Positions 35,951 to 44,913 are shown, counted from the stretch's first letter. The stretch: DNA of 51,455 nt from Bacteroides sp. (GCA_021201335.1 JAJQFD010000011.1:1-51455), one strand, 5' to 3'. The notes: generated from the letters alone by a model not told the origin. A program made the numbers and translations.

Positions 35951-37258
35951 ATGATTATTAAAGTTATTTGTGAGAATGATTATCTGTTGGATATACTTTT
36001 CAAGAATCCAAATACCGATTACGGTTTGTATTTTAAACCGCTGAAAAACGAACAGATAGTGGGGAATGCCATAGACAAACACCATTACGATGTTGTTTTT
36101 CAAGACACAAAACATAGTTATTTACCCGAAGAAAGCAATCAGATTGATTATCAGAGTTATTGCTCACCGCTGGTTATACTGCATATATGCAACGAATTAT
36201 TTGTTCATCTTCTGAAAAGCAAAGAAGAGTTTTCAAGTAAAATGATTACCTGGCTGAATATTACGCAGGGTGAAGCGGATACCGAAAGTTGCCAAATAGA
36301 AATACCTTCATTTTACATTGATTCCAACTGGTTTAGAAAAGGTAGGTTCCTACTATCCAAGTACTTTGATGGAGTGGAAGTAAAGCAGCAGAGTAACCGC
36401 GTATTTTCCTTAACAATAACAGGTAAATCCATATTTGAAGCTTTCAATTTGCTGGCATTGGTTTCGTTATTTACCCATGTAACCAACAATAATACCATCT
36501 ATACGTATATTGATGATGGTCTGGCACAAAAATACGGGCGTATTCTAACTAATCTGGATAACGTACCTTACTTTGTGTTTTATCTGTTCATCTTGCGGGC
36601 TGTTAAATCTCCGCGTCAGTTTGAAGAGTTGAAACCTATATTTGAAAGTTATCTGGAAAAAGCGGGTCTGAAAGCTAATCTGGTATTGGAAGGAACAACT
36701 CGTCAGCGGCTACAATTTATCACCTCCCAGTTGGAGAAAGATATTCCGATTCTCGATATTGGTTGCGGTGAATTTGCCTATTACAAAAAAATGATGACGT
36801 TGGATTTTGCGGCTCCATATTATGCCGTAGATAAAGAAGCGCATTTTGAATATTTAGCTCAGAAAATAGCACTAAGGTATGAAGAAGACAATTTGCAGTT
36901 TTTCAGTTCACTGGATGATTTCAATTCAGAGGAGCAGGTAAATATCCTCTTAACCGAAGTGATAGAGCATAATCCGTGGGAAGAAGCAAAGGAGTTGCTG
37001 CGAAAGGCATTGTCTTACAATTTTAATAAACTGATTATTACCACTCCGAATGTGGAATTCAATCAGTTTTACACCATGGAGGATGACAAGCGACATGTAG
37101 ATCATCATTTTGAACCCACGCAACATGAGTTTCAAGCATTGATCTCGGAATGCATCCATGAAATAAATAATATACATATTGAATATTTCCAGTTGGGCGA
37201 CAGCCTCAACGGAATTCAACCGACACAAGGTTGCATCATTACCAGAAAAGAAAGATGA
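35951..37258 (+). CDS. hen1: Hen1 3'-terminal RNA ribose 2'-O-methyltransferase
   Basis: Methylates the 2'-OH at the 3' end of a cleaved RNA before it is re-ligated, so the repaired RNA resists a second cut at the same place. The 435-residue product has the bacterial Hen1 layout. Its N-terminal domain (about 1-240) is the part that in related proteins helps activate the ligase. Its C-terminal methyltransferase (about 250-430) has SAM motif ILDIGCGEFAYY (Asp near 269), the metal-binding TEVIEHN (Glu 336, Glu 339, His 340), TTPNVEFNQF, and RHVDHHFEPTQHEF (His near 382-386). The key residues of the family are present. Its stop is followed two bases later by the ligase ATG at 37260. First gene of the repair cassette. 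Confidence 0.92.
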   Translation: MIIKVICENDYLLDILFKNPNTDYGLYFKPLKNEQIVGNAIDKHHYDVVFQDTKHSYLPEESNQIDYQSYCSPLVILHICNELFVHLLKSKEEFSSKMITWLNITQGEADTESCQIEIPSFYIDSNWFRKGRFLLSKYFDGVEVKQQSNRVFSLTITGKSIFEAFNLLALVSLFTHVTNNNTIYTYIDDGLAQKYGRILTNLDNVPYFVFYLFILRAVKSPRQFEELKPIFESYLEKAGLKANLVLEGTTRQRLQFITSQLEKDIPILDIGCGEFAYYKKMMTLDFAAPYYAVDKEAHFEYLAQKIALRYEEDNLQFFSSLDDFNSEEQVNILLTEVIEHNPWEEAKELLRKALSYNFNKLIITTPNVEFNQFYTMEDDKRHVDHHFEPTQHEFQALISECIHEINNIHIEYFQLGDSLNGIQPTQGCIITRKER

Positions 37259-37259
37259 G

Positions 37260-38444
37260 ATGGAAGATTTGAAGAAACTAAAAAACAGGATAGACCATTT
37301 TTGTGAGAATAAGGTGAACGCTTTTTCACCCACCATATCTCCTGCTCCGAAATGGGTTCCTGAAAACGAGATTGAAAGTATCCGTATGGCAATCCATCAT
37401 TTTTATAGCAATGGAGTGCAGGAAATTGTGGTGCAACGAAAATATATGGGTTCCTATTGTGATATATATCTTCATAAGGAGTTGGGAGATACTTATTTTG
37501 TCACCCGAAACGGCTATAAGGTAAACCATATAGATCTGGAGGCAGCACGGGAAGCTTGTCGGGCATTACATAATCGTTTTAACTGGACGGATTTATCGCT
37601 GGTGATTATTCAATCGGAATTAATGCCCTGGAGTGTGTTAGGAAAAGGATTGATTGACAATGAATTTGTTGGATACCTGAACGTTCATCAAAATCATTGT
37701 AATTATCTGGCAGAATCCAGCCTCTATGATAAAATAGCGAAGGTGAAAGATTCAGCGGAATATAAACAGTATATACAGGATAAAGAACAACTGTCTGAGA
37801 AAGAGTTGAAAAAAAAATATCCGCATCACATTCTCCGGCAGTATAATTCTTTGGCTGAATTCCCCGTATTGGATATTAAAGCATACAAAGAAAGTGTAGA
37901 TACTTATGAGCAACAGATCAACCACTTTGGAGCGGAAGGTGACATTTACTTCAAGCCTTTCAATATCCTTAAAAAAGTGTATGATAATGGTTCGGAAGAC
38001 ATAGTCAACGACAATCTGAGTTACCGGGAAATTAATGATGATGAATTTCTGCACCTGCCTGTTTCCAATGAGGAAGAATTGGAACAAACAATCACAACGG
38101 TCAGTCAGTGGTTTTCCACCCTGGAAAAGAATATGGAGGAAGGAATTGTTATCAAACCTCGTCAGGCATTTATCAAAGGATTGCCACCGGGCTTTAAAGT
38201 GCGGAATAACCAGTATTTGACAATGATTTACGGAGTTGATTTCCAGGAACAATATGCCCATTACCTGAAAAAGCGGAACATAGGACGTAAACTGGAATGT
38301 TCCATCAATGACTGGATGCTGAACTGGGAGATGTTGAAAGTGAAGTATAAAGATATTCATACCGAGAATTACCTTTTGAAGAATCTGGTATTCGACCGTA
38401 TTATGGGAGAACGGATTGAGGCAACACTGGATATGAGATTATAA
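37260..38444 (+). CDS. rnl: RNA ligase of the Pnkp1-Rnl-Hen1 repair system (Rnl)
   Basis: Seals RNA breaks by adenylyl transfer. From ATG 37260 (MEDLKKLKNRID) the product has 394 residues; an in-frame start at 37179 would overlap the Hen1 gene by 80 bases and is unlikely. The nucleotidyltransferase motif QRKYMGS has the adenylated lysine at Lys 61 (KxxG). Later, EGDIYFKPF, then MEEGIVIKPRQ, match the ligase motif containing E-G-[IV]-V-[IL]-K, and GFKVRNNQYL follows. This is the ligase domain that in other bacteria is part of the single Pnkp chain; here it is a separate protein. It lies between hen1 and the kinase-phosphatase gene and probably functions only in complex with them. Confidence 0.88.
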   Translation: MEDLKKLKNRIDHFCENKVNAFSPTISPAPKWVPENEIESIRMAIHHFYSNGVQEIVVQRKYMGSYCDIYLHKELGDTYFVTRNGYKVNHIDLEAAREACRALHNRFNWTDLSLVIIQSELMPWSVLGKGLIDNEFVGYLNVHQNHCNYLAESSLYDKIAKVKDSAEYKQYIQDKEQLSEKELKKKYPHHILRQYNSLAEFPVLDIKAYKESVDTYEQQINHFGAEGDIYFKPFNILKKVYDNGSEDIVNDNLSYREINDDEFLHLPVSNEEELEQTITTVSQWFSTLEKNMEEGIVIKPRQAFIKGLPPGFKVRNNQYLTMIYGVDFQEQYAHYLKKRNIGRKLECSINDWMLNWEMLKVKYKDIHTENYLLKNLVFDRIMGERIEATLDMRL

Positions 38445-38445
38445 A

Positions 38446-39369
38446 ATGAAAATGATGAAAAAGAACCCTCAATTATTGATACTTATTGGTGCTCCCGGAT
38501 CGGGTAAAACCACTTTTGCCAAATATTTTATCCGCACGGAAGAGAACTGGATGCGGCTTTCCCGTGATGATTTCAGAATGATGCATTTTACATCCTCCAA
38601 CATTTCTCCCAAAGAAGAAGGGTTTATCACCCACATGTTGGATGCTTCTGTGGAAGTATTATTGAAAAAACATTCCAATGTATTGATTGATGCGACCCAC
38701 TGCCGTGCGGAATATTTGAATCATTACATTGAACAGTTCAATCACTTGGCTGATATTTCTTTTAAGGTATTTGATACAGATCCGGAAGAGATAGCGGAAA
38801 GATGCCGGAAACGGAATCTGGAAGCAGGCAAATTCATTTCTGCTGCTGTGCAGAAGAAATATCTGAAGGAACTGGACGAACTGAAAAAGAGCTTTGACTT
38901 TTCAATGCGACCGAAAACAGATCAACGGACAATGATAGCCGTGCAAGATGGTTCTTTACCCAAAGCTATTATCTGTGATCTCGATGGAACACTGGCTTTA
39001 ATAGATGACCGGAATCCGTTTGATGCTACTCACGCTGATAAAGATAACCTGAATCAACCAGTTGCTCATACACTAAAAGTATTTGCCAAAGAAGGTTATA
39101 ATATATTGTTGGTGTCCGGACGGGAAGAACGCTTTCGTGAACCTACAATCCGGTTCTTGGAGAAGTATGCTATTCCTTATCATCAGCTGTGGATGCGTCC
39201 TTCCAGGGATTACAGAAAAGACTCACTAATTAAACGCGAAATATTCGATGCGCAAATAGCGGGTAAATATTATGTGGAGTTCATACTGGATGATCGGGAT
39301 CAGGTAGTGGATATGTGGCGGAAAGAGCTAAACTTGCCTTGTTTTCAGGTTAATTACGGGAGCTTTTAG
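38446..39369 (+). CDS. pnkp1: T4-type polynucleotide kinase-phosphatase (Pnkp1)
   Basis: Heals RNA ends before ligation: the kinase phosphorylates the 5'-OH, the phosphatase removes the 3' or cyclic phosphate. The 307-residue product joins an N-terminal P-loop kinase (GAPGSGKTT, residues 15-23; LSRDDFRMM; IDATHCR; RCRKRN) to a C-terminal HAD acyl-phosphatase (DLDGTLA at 178-184; LLVSGREERF; FILDDRDQVV). The HAD module matches phage T4 Pnkp; the canonical bacterial Pnkp uses a metallophosphoesterase there. It starts one base after the ligase stop (TAA 38442-38444, then A, then ATG 38446). Last gene of the cassette, followed by a terminator. Confidence 0.9.
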   Translation: MKMMKKNPQLLILIGAPGSGKTTFAKYFIRTEENWMRLSRDDFRMMHFTSSNISPKEEGFITHMLDASVEVLLKKHSNVLIDATHCRAEYLNHYIEQFNHLADISFKVFDTDPEEIAERCRKRNLEAGKFISAAVQKKYLKELDELKKSFDFSMRPKTDQRTMIAVQDGSLPKAIICDLDGTLALIDDRNPFDATHADKDNLNQPVAHTLKVFAKEGYNILLVSGREERFREPTIRFLEKYAIPYHQLWMRPSRDYRKDSLIKREIFDAQIAGKYYVEFILDDRDQVVDMWRKELNLPCFQVNYGSF

Positions 39370-39414
39370 CCATTTGATAGTTATGCAGAATAGAAACGTC
39401 CTAACATAAAAAAG

Positions 39415-39432
39415 GGAAGTCTCACGACTTCC
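39415..39432 (+). terminator. Terminator after the RNA repair operon
   Basis: GGAAGTC pairs with GACTTCC around a short loop (GGAAGTCTCACGACTTCC), 46 bases after the kinase stop. The downstream T-run is weak; the A-run upstream would make it bidirectional. Confidence 0.6.
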
Positions 39433-39463
39433 ACATTTCTTCTAACCTTAAATCTAAATCTCT

Positions 39464-39556
39464 ATGAAAAAAACGTATGGCAAATATACAGGTTTATTTG
39501 ATATTTCCATGTTAACGAATTGCATAAAGATCGAATATAAATTAATAACCTTTTAA
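39464..39556 (+). CDS. Possible tiny ORF in the gap before the Dna2-like gene
   Basis: ATG 39464 opens 30 codons (MKKTYGKYTGLFDISMLTNC then 10 more) ending at TAA 39554. A pyrimidine-rich, A-rich leader precedes it. It has no recognisable features beyond a basic start and could be noise. No signal peptide. Confidence 0.15.
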   Translation: MKKTYGKYTGLFDISMLTNCIKIEYKLITF

Positions 39557-39571
39557 ATATGTAAAAGAGTT

Positions 39572-42500
39572 CTATCTGTTTATTAATTTTAGCAAATTTG
39601 CATAGATCGAATTTAATCTTAAAATTTCGGGAACACCGATTATATATAGCTGTTTCCGGGCACGAGTAAGGGCTACGTTTAGTTTTCGGTCAATGAGGGC
39701 TCCGTTATCTTCAATCGTATTGGAAAGAAATTTCAATTGATAGGGGTGGCTAAGACAAAAGGAATAGATAATTACATCGCGTTCGCTTCCCTGGAATCTT
39801 TCCACCGTATCAATCAGGATATGTTCTAAAGCCGAAATTTGTAATTTTCTTAGTTCCGCTTTAATTTGTGCGATCTGACTTCGGTAAGGAGTAATGATCC
39901 CCAATGTTTGGCAAGGATCAAATGATTCTCCATACTGCTTCACAATTTCGGAAGTTAACAGACTAGCAATATGGGCTTCGGAGAGATTTATTTTGCCGGA
40001 GGTTGCTGCACTTTCCGGTTGAGAAGCGAAAAAAGAAACACGGGCCTTAGAAAGTTTTTCTGTTTGATGCGGAAGTCCCAATGATTCTAATGAACCCTGA
40101 TAAAAAGCCTGGTTCGGAAAGTAAGCTACTTCCGGATGCATACGACCTTGCTTACATAACATATCGGAAACAGCTGACTGTTGACCATTAGTGGTTGATA
40201 ATTGGAGGGAACGGTACAGACGCTCAAAAAGAGAATCTTTCAGGTTAAGCAGTCCAATGGAACGAAGCGATTCGTCAATAACTTCGGTTTGGGCAGTATT
40301 CTGTAATACCACGGCGGGTAGTTGTTTATGATCGCCGATCAGGATAAATTTACCAATGGCATTGTTCCCGTCTTCGGAACGGGCACAAAGAATTGGCAAC
40401 AGTTGAGGTTCGAGGATTTGAGTCGCTTCATCGATAATGGCTACATCAAAACGTTTTAACCGGAAGAGTTCGGGCTTGTTGGATAAAGTGGCTACTGTCC
40501 CAATAAATATACGGCATCGGGAAATGCGTTCGGTAACTTCGGAACGGCGGGTACAGGTAGCTAATACGTTCTCGATCAGGTAGGGACGGTATGGAGGTTC
40601 GCAAGACAGTTCGTTACCTACCCGGATAAAATCTACACACGGGTTGATGGATAGCAGGGCTTTGCATATTTCATCTACCGCACGGTTCGTGTAGGATAAG
40701 AGCAAGATTTGTGTCTCTCCTTCCTGGTGAAACATTTCGACCATGGTGCGAAGGGCCCGTGAAGTTTTACCTGTTCCCGGAGGGCCTACCAGCAGAAAAT
40801 AATCTTTAGCGGCTTTGGCCTTCAATGCTACCCGAACAAAGTCATTTTCGGCGTGGGCAATGGCTGCGTCATGAGAATTGTCTGTTTCGGGTGGGCGAGC
40901 AGCCAGAAGCAGGTCTCTACGATCTTGGTTAGCAGAGGCGAAAGCAGACAAACCGAGGAACATACAGCGAAATCCGGTATCCATGCTATCATGTTCGATG
41001 GCATAGAAACTGTCAGGAGGCAAAATGGCGGTATTGTGTTGAGTAGCCCGTAGTCGTACAGTGACTTCTTCCTCCGTGATGGCTTCTATATTTCCTTTGA
41101 ATACCATTTTATTCGTAACGTTATCCGAATCTGAGTTCCTTTCGTACAATACAATGGTATCGCCTTGCCGGAAATTGGGTAGGCTACCGGTAATTACCCC
41201 TTCTGTACAAAGAGGAGATTTTACCGATTGGGTAAGAATGACGTGTGCCTTGTGTTCATCGGCTGCATGATTTTCTTTGATGGTTAAATCATACAGTATT
41301 TCTCCTGATTCGCATTTCTCGGTAAAAGTAGAAAGCCAGAGGGCTGCCGAACCGGTACGTCCTTCATATTCGGCATCACCTGATTTAGATGTATATTGTT
41401 CTTTGGTAATGAAGTTGTAAAGAGTGTAAAAGTAAGCTTTTTCCTGTGGATTGAGACGATTCAATTTTTCGGCAAACTGGTCGATGGACGGTTTTAGGTA
41501 TTGTTCCCAGAAGCGACCCTGCAGTTTCTTTTCGTTGAGCGTTTGTGCATTAATCTCGGCTAATTTAAGGCGGGTATATTCAATGTTGTTGCGCAACTGG
41601 ATACCATATTCATCGGCGACAATCCGGTTGCGAAGGTTGATGGCCCGGCGAACCATCGCCCATGATGAGCGCGCCGGGTAAAGTAACGGGTATCGGGTAT
41701 ATAATAGATATGCATTGATTTGGCGGTGATCGATCCCCATGGAATATTGCAAAACGGCCTGGTAAAGCAACATTTGCACTTTGTTATTTTCTTTGGGTTC
41801 AATGCGGTTGCGAAGTGTGTACTCGTCGGCTTTCCCTGATTTCATTTCAATGAAAGAATGCATATCCCGCTGCATGTAGTCGAGGCGACCTTGCAGGCCG
41901 AGTGCTTCGCACATATAGGAAGGTTCGAGTACAGCATCTGTTTTATCCAGTTTATAGCCGGTCTGTTGAAAGGTTTCGGTGACCGTTTGCCGGATGTGAT
42001 CGAAATGAAGTTTGCAGTCGCTGAAAAATTGAATTTCTTTTTCTCTGTCTCGCAAATCTTTGCAGGCTGCCAGTTCGATGGGGTATTGCCGGAATGCTTT
42101 TTGCATACAGGTTTTGTAATCTACTTCGCCGGAGGCATGAATCCATTCATCGAGAAAGAGGTTGGCAATGTTTCCTAACAGCAGAGGCCGGGCATTCTCA
42201 ATGGGTTGGAGCTTATTCAGGTGATAGTTGGCCGGATGATGACCGTAATCTTTGTAACATTCGGCCAGCGAACTGATGTCTATCAGGTAATCCGGTTCCA
42301 GAACAATGAAAGAAGGAGTTAAAATGCCTTCCTCATCTTCCGAAACATCCAACAGGTTGATCTGTGCATGTCTCCAGAGGATTTCTACTGTATCCTTAAA
42401 CTCTTCATTGATCTGGGGTACATTGTATCGCACCCGAAGAGGTTCGTCCGTAATGGAATCGGTGGGAGTAACATACAGGTATTGCTCATCGGCATGCTGA

Positions 42501-42937
42501 AAGCAGACGCGCATTCGTTGGGTTTGATAATGTCCCGGAGCCGCAACAATATAAGTGGCATCTGCCTGTGGTAAAAGCCGATATAGCAATCTGGGGATCT
42601 CATGCCCGTGAAGTTTACGGACAAAAAAAGCCAGAGTCTTGGCATCCCGCAGTAGTTTTTCGGTGGATGCTTCTTCCTGCCGGTTCAGGATTGCGTTGGA
42701 AGTAAGCCGGAAAGTATGTAACCTGTTTTGTTCGCGAACACTGAGACCGACTTTTGCCGCCACGAAACTGATCCGGGCAGATAAGTCGGTCATCTGTAAG
42801 TTTTGGTTTTCAATCTGTTCCCGGCAGAGTCGTTCCAGCAAATCGCGCATTTGTTTGTAGCGGATGGATAGAGGAATGTGCTCTGCACGGCAAACGGAAA
42901 GGAGTATGTCAAAGTATTCGTTTACCTCTGTGTTCAT
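39572..42937 (-). CDS. Dna2-like nuclease-helicase (PD-(D/E)XK nuclease plus SF1 helicase)
   Basis: Large DNA- or RNA-processing enzyme. The start is taken as ATG 42937 (MNTEVNEYFDILL); a longer in-frame start at 42988 would overlap the AraC-type gene. The 1121-residue product has a central nuclease-like segment (about 345-420: GRLDYM, then FIEMKSGKAD, then VQMLLYQAVL) matching the RecB/Cas4-type motifs. A C-terminal SF1 helicase follows, with Walker A LVGPPGTGKTSRA (about 715), Walker B VAIIDEATQ (about 833), GDHKQLPAV (about 866) and LTRARKQLYIIG near the end. The layout resembles Dna2 and related helicases. It is encoded on the opposite strand to the RNA repair operon and converges on it. 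Role is unknown, possibly DNA repair or defence. Confidence 0.88.
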   Translation of the reverse strand: MNTEVNEYFDILLSVCRAEHIPLSIRYKQMRDLLERLCREQIENQNLQMTDLSARISFVAAKVGLSVREQNRLHTFRLTSNAILNRQEEASTEKLLRDAKTLAFFVRKLHGHEIPRLLYRLLPQADATYIVAAPGHYQTQRMRVCFQHADEQYLYVTPTDSITDEPLRVRYNVPQINEEFKDTVEILWRHAQINLLDVSEDEEGILTPSFIVLEPDYLIDISSLAECYKDYGHHPANYHLNKLQPIENARPLLLGNIANLFLDEWIHASGEVDYKTCMQKAFRQYPIELAACKDLRDREKEIQFFSDCKLHFDHIRQTVTETFQQTGYKLDKTDAVLEPSYMCEALGLQGRLDYMQRDMHSFIEMKSGKADEYTLRNRIEPKENNKVQMLLYQAVLQYSMGIDHRQINAYLLYTRYPLLYPARSSWAMVRRAINLRNRIVADEYGIQLRNNIEYTRLKLAEINAQTLNEKKLQGRFWEQYLKPSIDQFAEKLNRLNPQEKAYFYTLYNFITKEQYTSKSGDAEYEGRTGSAALWLSTFTEKCESGEILYDLTIKENHAADEHKAHVILTQSVKSPLCTEGVITGSLPNFRQGDTIVLYERNSDSDNVTNKMVFKGNIEAITEEEVTVRLRATQHNTAILPPDSFYAIEHDSMDTGFRCMFLGLSAFASANQDRRDLLLAARPPETDNSHDAAIAHAENDFVRVALKAKAAKDYFLLVGPPGTGKTSRALRTMVEMFHQEGETQILLLSYTNRAVDEICKALLSINPCVDFIRVGNELSCEPPYRPYLIENVLATCTRRSEVTERISRCRIFIGTVATLSNKPELFRLKRFDVAIIDEATQILEPQLLPILCARSEDGNNAIGKFILIGDHKQLPAVVLQNTAQTEVIDESLRSIGLLNLKDSLFERLYRSLQLSTTNGQQSAVSDMLCKQGRMHPEVAYFPNQAFYQGSLESLGLPHQTEKLSKARVSFFASQPESAATSGKINLSEAHIASLLTSEIVKQYGESFDPCQTLGIITPYRSQIAQIKAELRKLQISALEHILIDTVERFQGSERDVIIYSFCLSHPYQLKFLSNTIEDNGALIDRKLNVALTRARKQLYIIGVPEILRLNSIYANLLKLINR

Positions 42938-42943
42938 ATTACA

Positions 42944-42951
42944 AAGGTAAA
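42944..42951 (-). promoter_or_regulatory. -7 box at the start of the Dna2-like gene
   Basis: TACCTTTG on the minus strand, exact match, ending only seven bases before the ATG at 42937. The transcript would begin at or almost at the start codon, giving a nearly leaderless mRNA. Confidence 0.5.
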
Positions 42952-42969
42952 CAAAAACAGTGGAGGTAT

Positions 42970-43827
42970 TCACTGAACGGGAACACAAATCTCCGTAAGA
43001 AGATCTTCGGGTGCCGTATCGACGGGGTTGTTCAGATATATTTCGTAGGCGTATGCGTGACGAAGTATGTATTCGCCTTGAAGCATCCAGTGTCCGTAAA
43101 TCGTATCATATACGGCTCCCAGATTGGTATAGGGTCCTTTGTAACGGAATACGGCATATTTGCCGCCGGGTAATTCTTTCGATCCGATTTCTCCTTTGGC
43201 GGGAACTGGGTGAGGAACGCTTAGACAAAGCTCTGAACGTAGTTTGGACGGTTCGGTTACTTTGGGATCGTCCGGATAGATGGCGATATGTTCCATTTCA
43301 TTGCAGGGGATTTGTAACTCTGCTGCGTATTGGAATAGTTTTTCCCAAGTGCCACAATAATCCAGGCTTGCATATTCTCCCGTCAGGCGAATGTACATCA
43401 ATTGTTTACTGGGTCTTTCTTCTACCTTGATGGTTATATCAAGGTCTGTTCTGATATCGGTTGGTTTCATAATCATGTATTCAATATTGTTTCTGTACTC
43501 ATTGGGTGAAATGCCATAAAGTTGCCGGAACGCTTTCGACAGGGAAGAGGGCGCGCTGTATCCTATCTGATAAGCAATGCTTTCAATGGACATATCGGTG
43601 TATCGGAGTAATCGGGCTGCAGTCTCGATCCTTGTCCGCACGATAAATGCCCAGATAGGTTCACCCAGAAATGCTTTCATAATGCGGTGGAAATGAAAGG
43701 GGGAGAAATGCGACTTTTCTGCTAGCATGGTTAAGTCGATATTTTCTCCTAAATGATTGTGAATGTATTCCACTACAATGTTTACTCGCTGGTGATACTC
43801 TTCGGCTGTTGAATTTCGTTGCTGCAT
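42970..43827 (-). CDS. AraC-family regulator with GyrI-like effector domain
   Basis: Transcription regulator of the Rob/MarA-with-GyrI type. From ATG 43827 (MQQRNSTAEEYHQRVN) the product has 285 residues; the longer frame from 43956 would run through the promoter at 43857-43850. The N-terminal double helix-turn-helix (about 8-110) includes MLAEKSHFSPFHFHRIMKA and IAYQIGYSAPSSLSKAFRQL. The C-terminal GyrI-like domain (about 125-285) includes LMYIRLTGEYASLDYCGTW and LPGGKYAVFRYKGPY, a pocket that binds small hydrophobic effectors in relatives. It is encoded upstream of the Dna2-like gene in the same direction, 32 bases apart; each has its own -7 box. Confidence 0.9.
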   Translation of the reverse strand: MQQRNSTAEEYHQRVNIVVEYIHNHLGENIDLTMLAEKSHFSPFHFHRIMKAFLGEPIWAFIVRTRIETAARLLRYTDMSIESIAYQIGYSAPSSLSKAFRQLYGISPNEYRNNIEYMIMKPTDIRTDLDITIKVEERPSKQLMYIRLTGEYASLDYCGTWEKLFQYAAELQIPCNEMEHIAIYPDDPKVTEPSKLRSELCLSVPHPVPAKGEIGSKELPGGKYAVFRYKGPYTNLGAVYDTIYGHWMLQGEYILRHAYAYEIYLNNPVDTAPEDLLTEICVPVQ

Positions 43828-43849
43828 GTTTTTATTGAATTTCACTTTG

Positions 43850-43857
43850 CAAAGGTA
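43850..43857 (-). promoter_or_regulatory. -7 box of the AraC/GyrI gene
   Basis: TACCTTTG on the minus strand, exact match, 23 bases before the ATG at 43827. It decides against the longer reading frame upstream. Confidence 0.5.
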
Positions 43858-43903
43858 AAGGTATAGAATGGGGGAGACTTTTCCAATCTTGCTATTATTT
43901 CTA

Positions 43904-43935
43904 CTTTTTCTTTTGTCTTGATACAAAAGAAAAAG
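43904..43935. terminator. A/T-rich hairpin upstream of the AraC gene
   Basis: CTTTTTCTTTTGT (43904-43916) pairs exactly with ACAAAAGAAAAAG (43923-43935) around a six-base loop, 13 bp. No gene clearly ends here now, so it may belong to the neighbouring repeat. Confidence 0.45.
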
Positions 43936-43961
43936 ATAGCAAAAAGAAAAAATCAAGGCTG

Positions 43962-44075
43962 AAGTTACTTTGCTACTCGCTCGCTTGTTTCGCTAAAAGA
44001 CTTTGAACTCGCTTCGCTCAAACAAAAAGTCTTTTGACGCTTCACGACGTTCGCTCGCTTGACGCGGCGTAACTT
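43962..44075. repeat. Nested inverted-repeat element
   Basis: Outer arms AAGTTAC (43962-43968) and GTAACTT (44069-44075) enclose a second pair, AAAAGACTTT (43995-44004) with AAAGTCTTTT (44026-44035). TCGCT repeats (CTCGCTCGCTTG, CTCGCTTCGCTC, TTCGCTCGCTTG) lie between. It is GC-richer than its surroundings and resembles a repeated intergenic element of Bacteroidales. No coding frame fits. Confidence 0.5.
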
Positions 44076-44913
44076 AGGCCGGGAAACCATGCGGATTGGG
44101 TTTGTTGATTGGGTTTCTTTTTCTTTTGGAGGGGATGATATTGGGATTTGAGGGGATAAAAAGTAAAAGATTAAGAGTTTGTGTAATATCATATTGTTTT
44201 TTGAATTGTTTTGTTTGGATAACTATGTCGGAATATTTAGGGGTTCGGTGTGTTTTTGCTTTCTTCTTTATGTGTGGGATGAGTGTTGATTTTCTTGAAA
44301 GGTTGTTTATACGGCTTCTGAGCGGGTTGGTTTCTTTGTTCGGGAATGCTTTTGGAAGCGGAAAATGAATGAAATTAGGGCGAATTTTGTCTTTTTTCAA
44401 GAAATAAGGTGCTATCTTGGGTTGAATAAAAGCCTTAGGATTTGGTTAATATGCAAACTTTTTTGTTAACCGAAAGGGAGGACTGTTATGCATAAAATGG
44501 GGGCTTTTTGTTAACCAAGTAAGGGACTGTTGTTAACCAGATGAACTTTTTGATCGCGACAAAAAAGAGCGCGGGATGAAGGAGTTGGGACAGATGGATT
44601 TAATAAAGAAATAAGGCTCATTTTATGGCTATTTGGTTGTTTGTCCTTTGAACTAGAAGGGTGTGATATTGATTTTATTTGATGGTATTTTGTGATATTT
44701 GTTTTGTGTTTTATTGTCATACTATTTTGTTTTTCTTAAATGGTTTTGTTCTGCTTTCTTTTGGGATTTTCTTAACGGCGCTGGAATCGCGTGGAATTTG
44801 TTTTGGGGTGATTTGCATATCTATAGAAAAATCTGGGAGGGTTAAAGCTGTTTTGACAAAATGATATTCTGAAACAAATAAGGGAGGATGGAGCTGATAA
44901 ACTAATTATTTTC
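44076..44913. other. Gene-poor GT-skewed region
   Basis: The plus strand is strongly T- and G-rich over about 700 bases and the open frames present look like products of this skew. A GTTAACC-type motif occurs three times (TTGTTAACC near 44464, 44511 and 44532), twice followed by a GGGA..ACTGTT segment. The 15-mer TGACAAAATGATATT (44854-44868) also occurs in both copies of the hairpin at 774 and 1566. I see no supported gene; it could be decayed coding sequence. Confidence 0.4.

Noticed and set aside
37179..37259. Longer start for the RNA ligase
   Set aside because: It would overlap hen1 by 80 bases; an ATG two bases after the hen1 stop gives the normal ligase N-terminus.
43828..43956. Longer N-terminus for the AraC/GyrI regulator
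   Set aside because: It would run through a -7 box and the A/T hairpin region; the ATG at 43827 starts the helix-turn-helix region as in relatives.
44096..44368. A 90-residue hydrophobic frame in the gap after the AraC gene
   Set aside because: It lies in the GT-skewed segment; the composition alone gives Leu, Phe, Val and Gly runs. No promoter or signal-like start.
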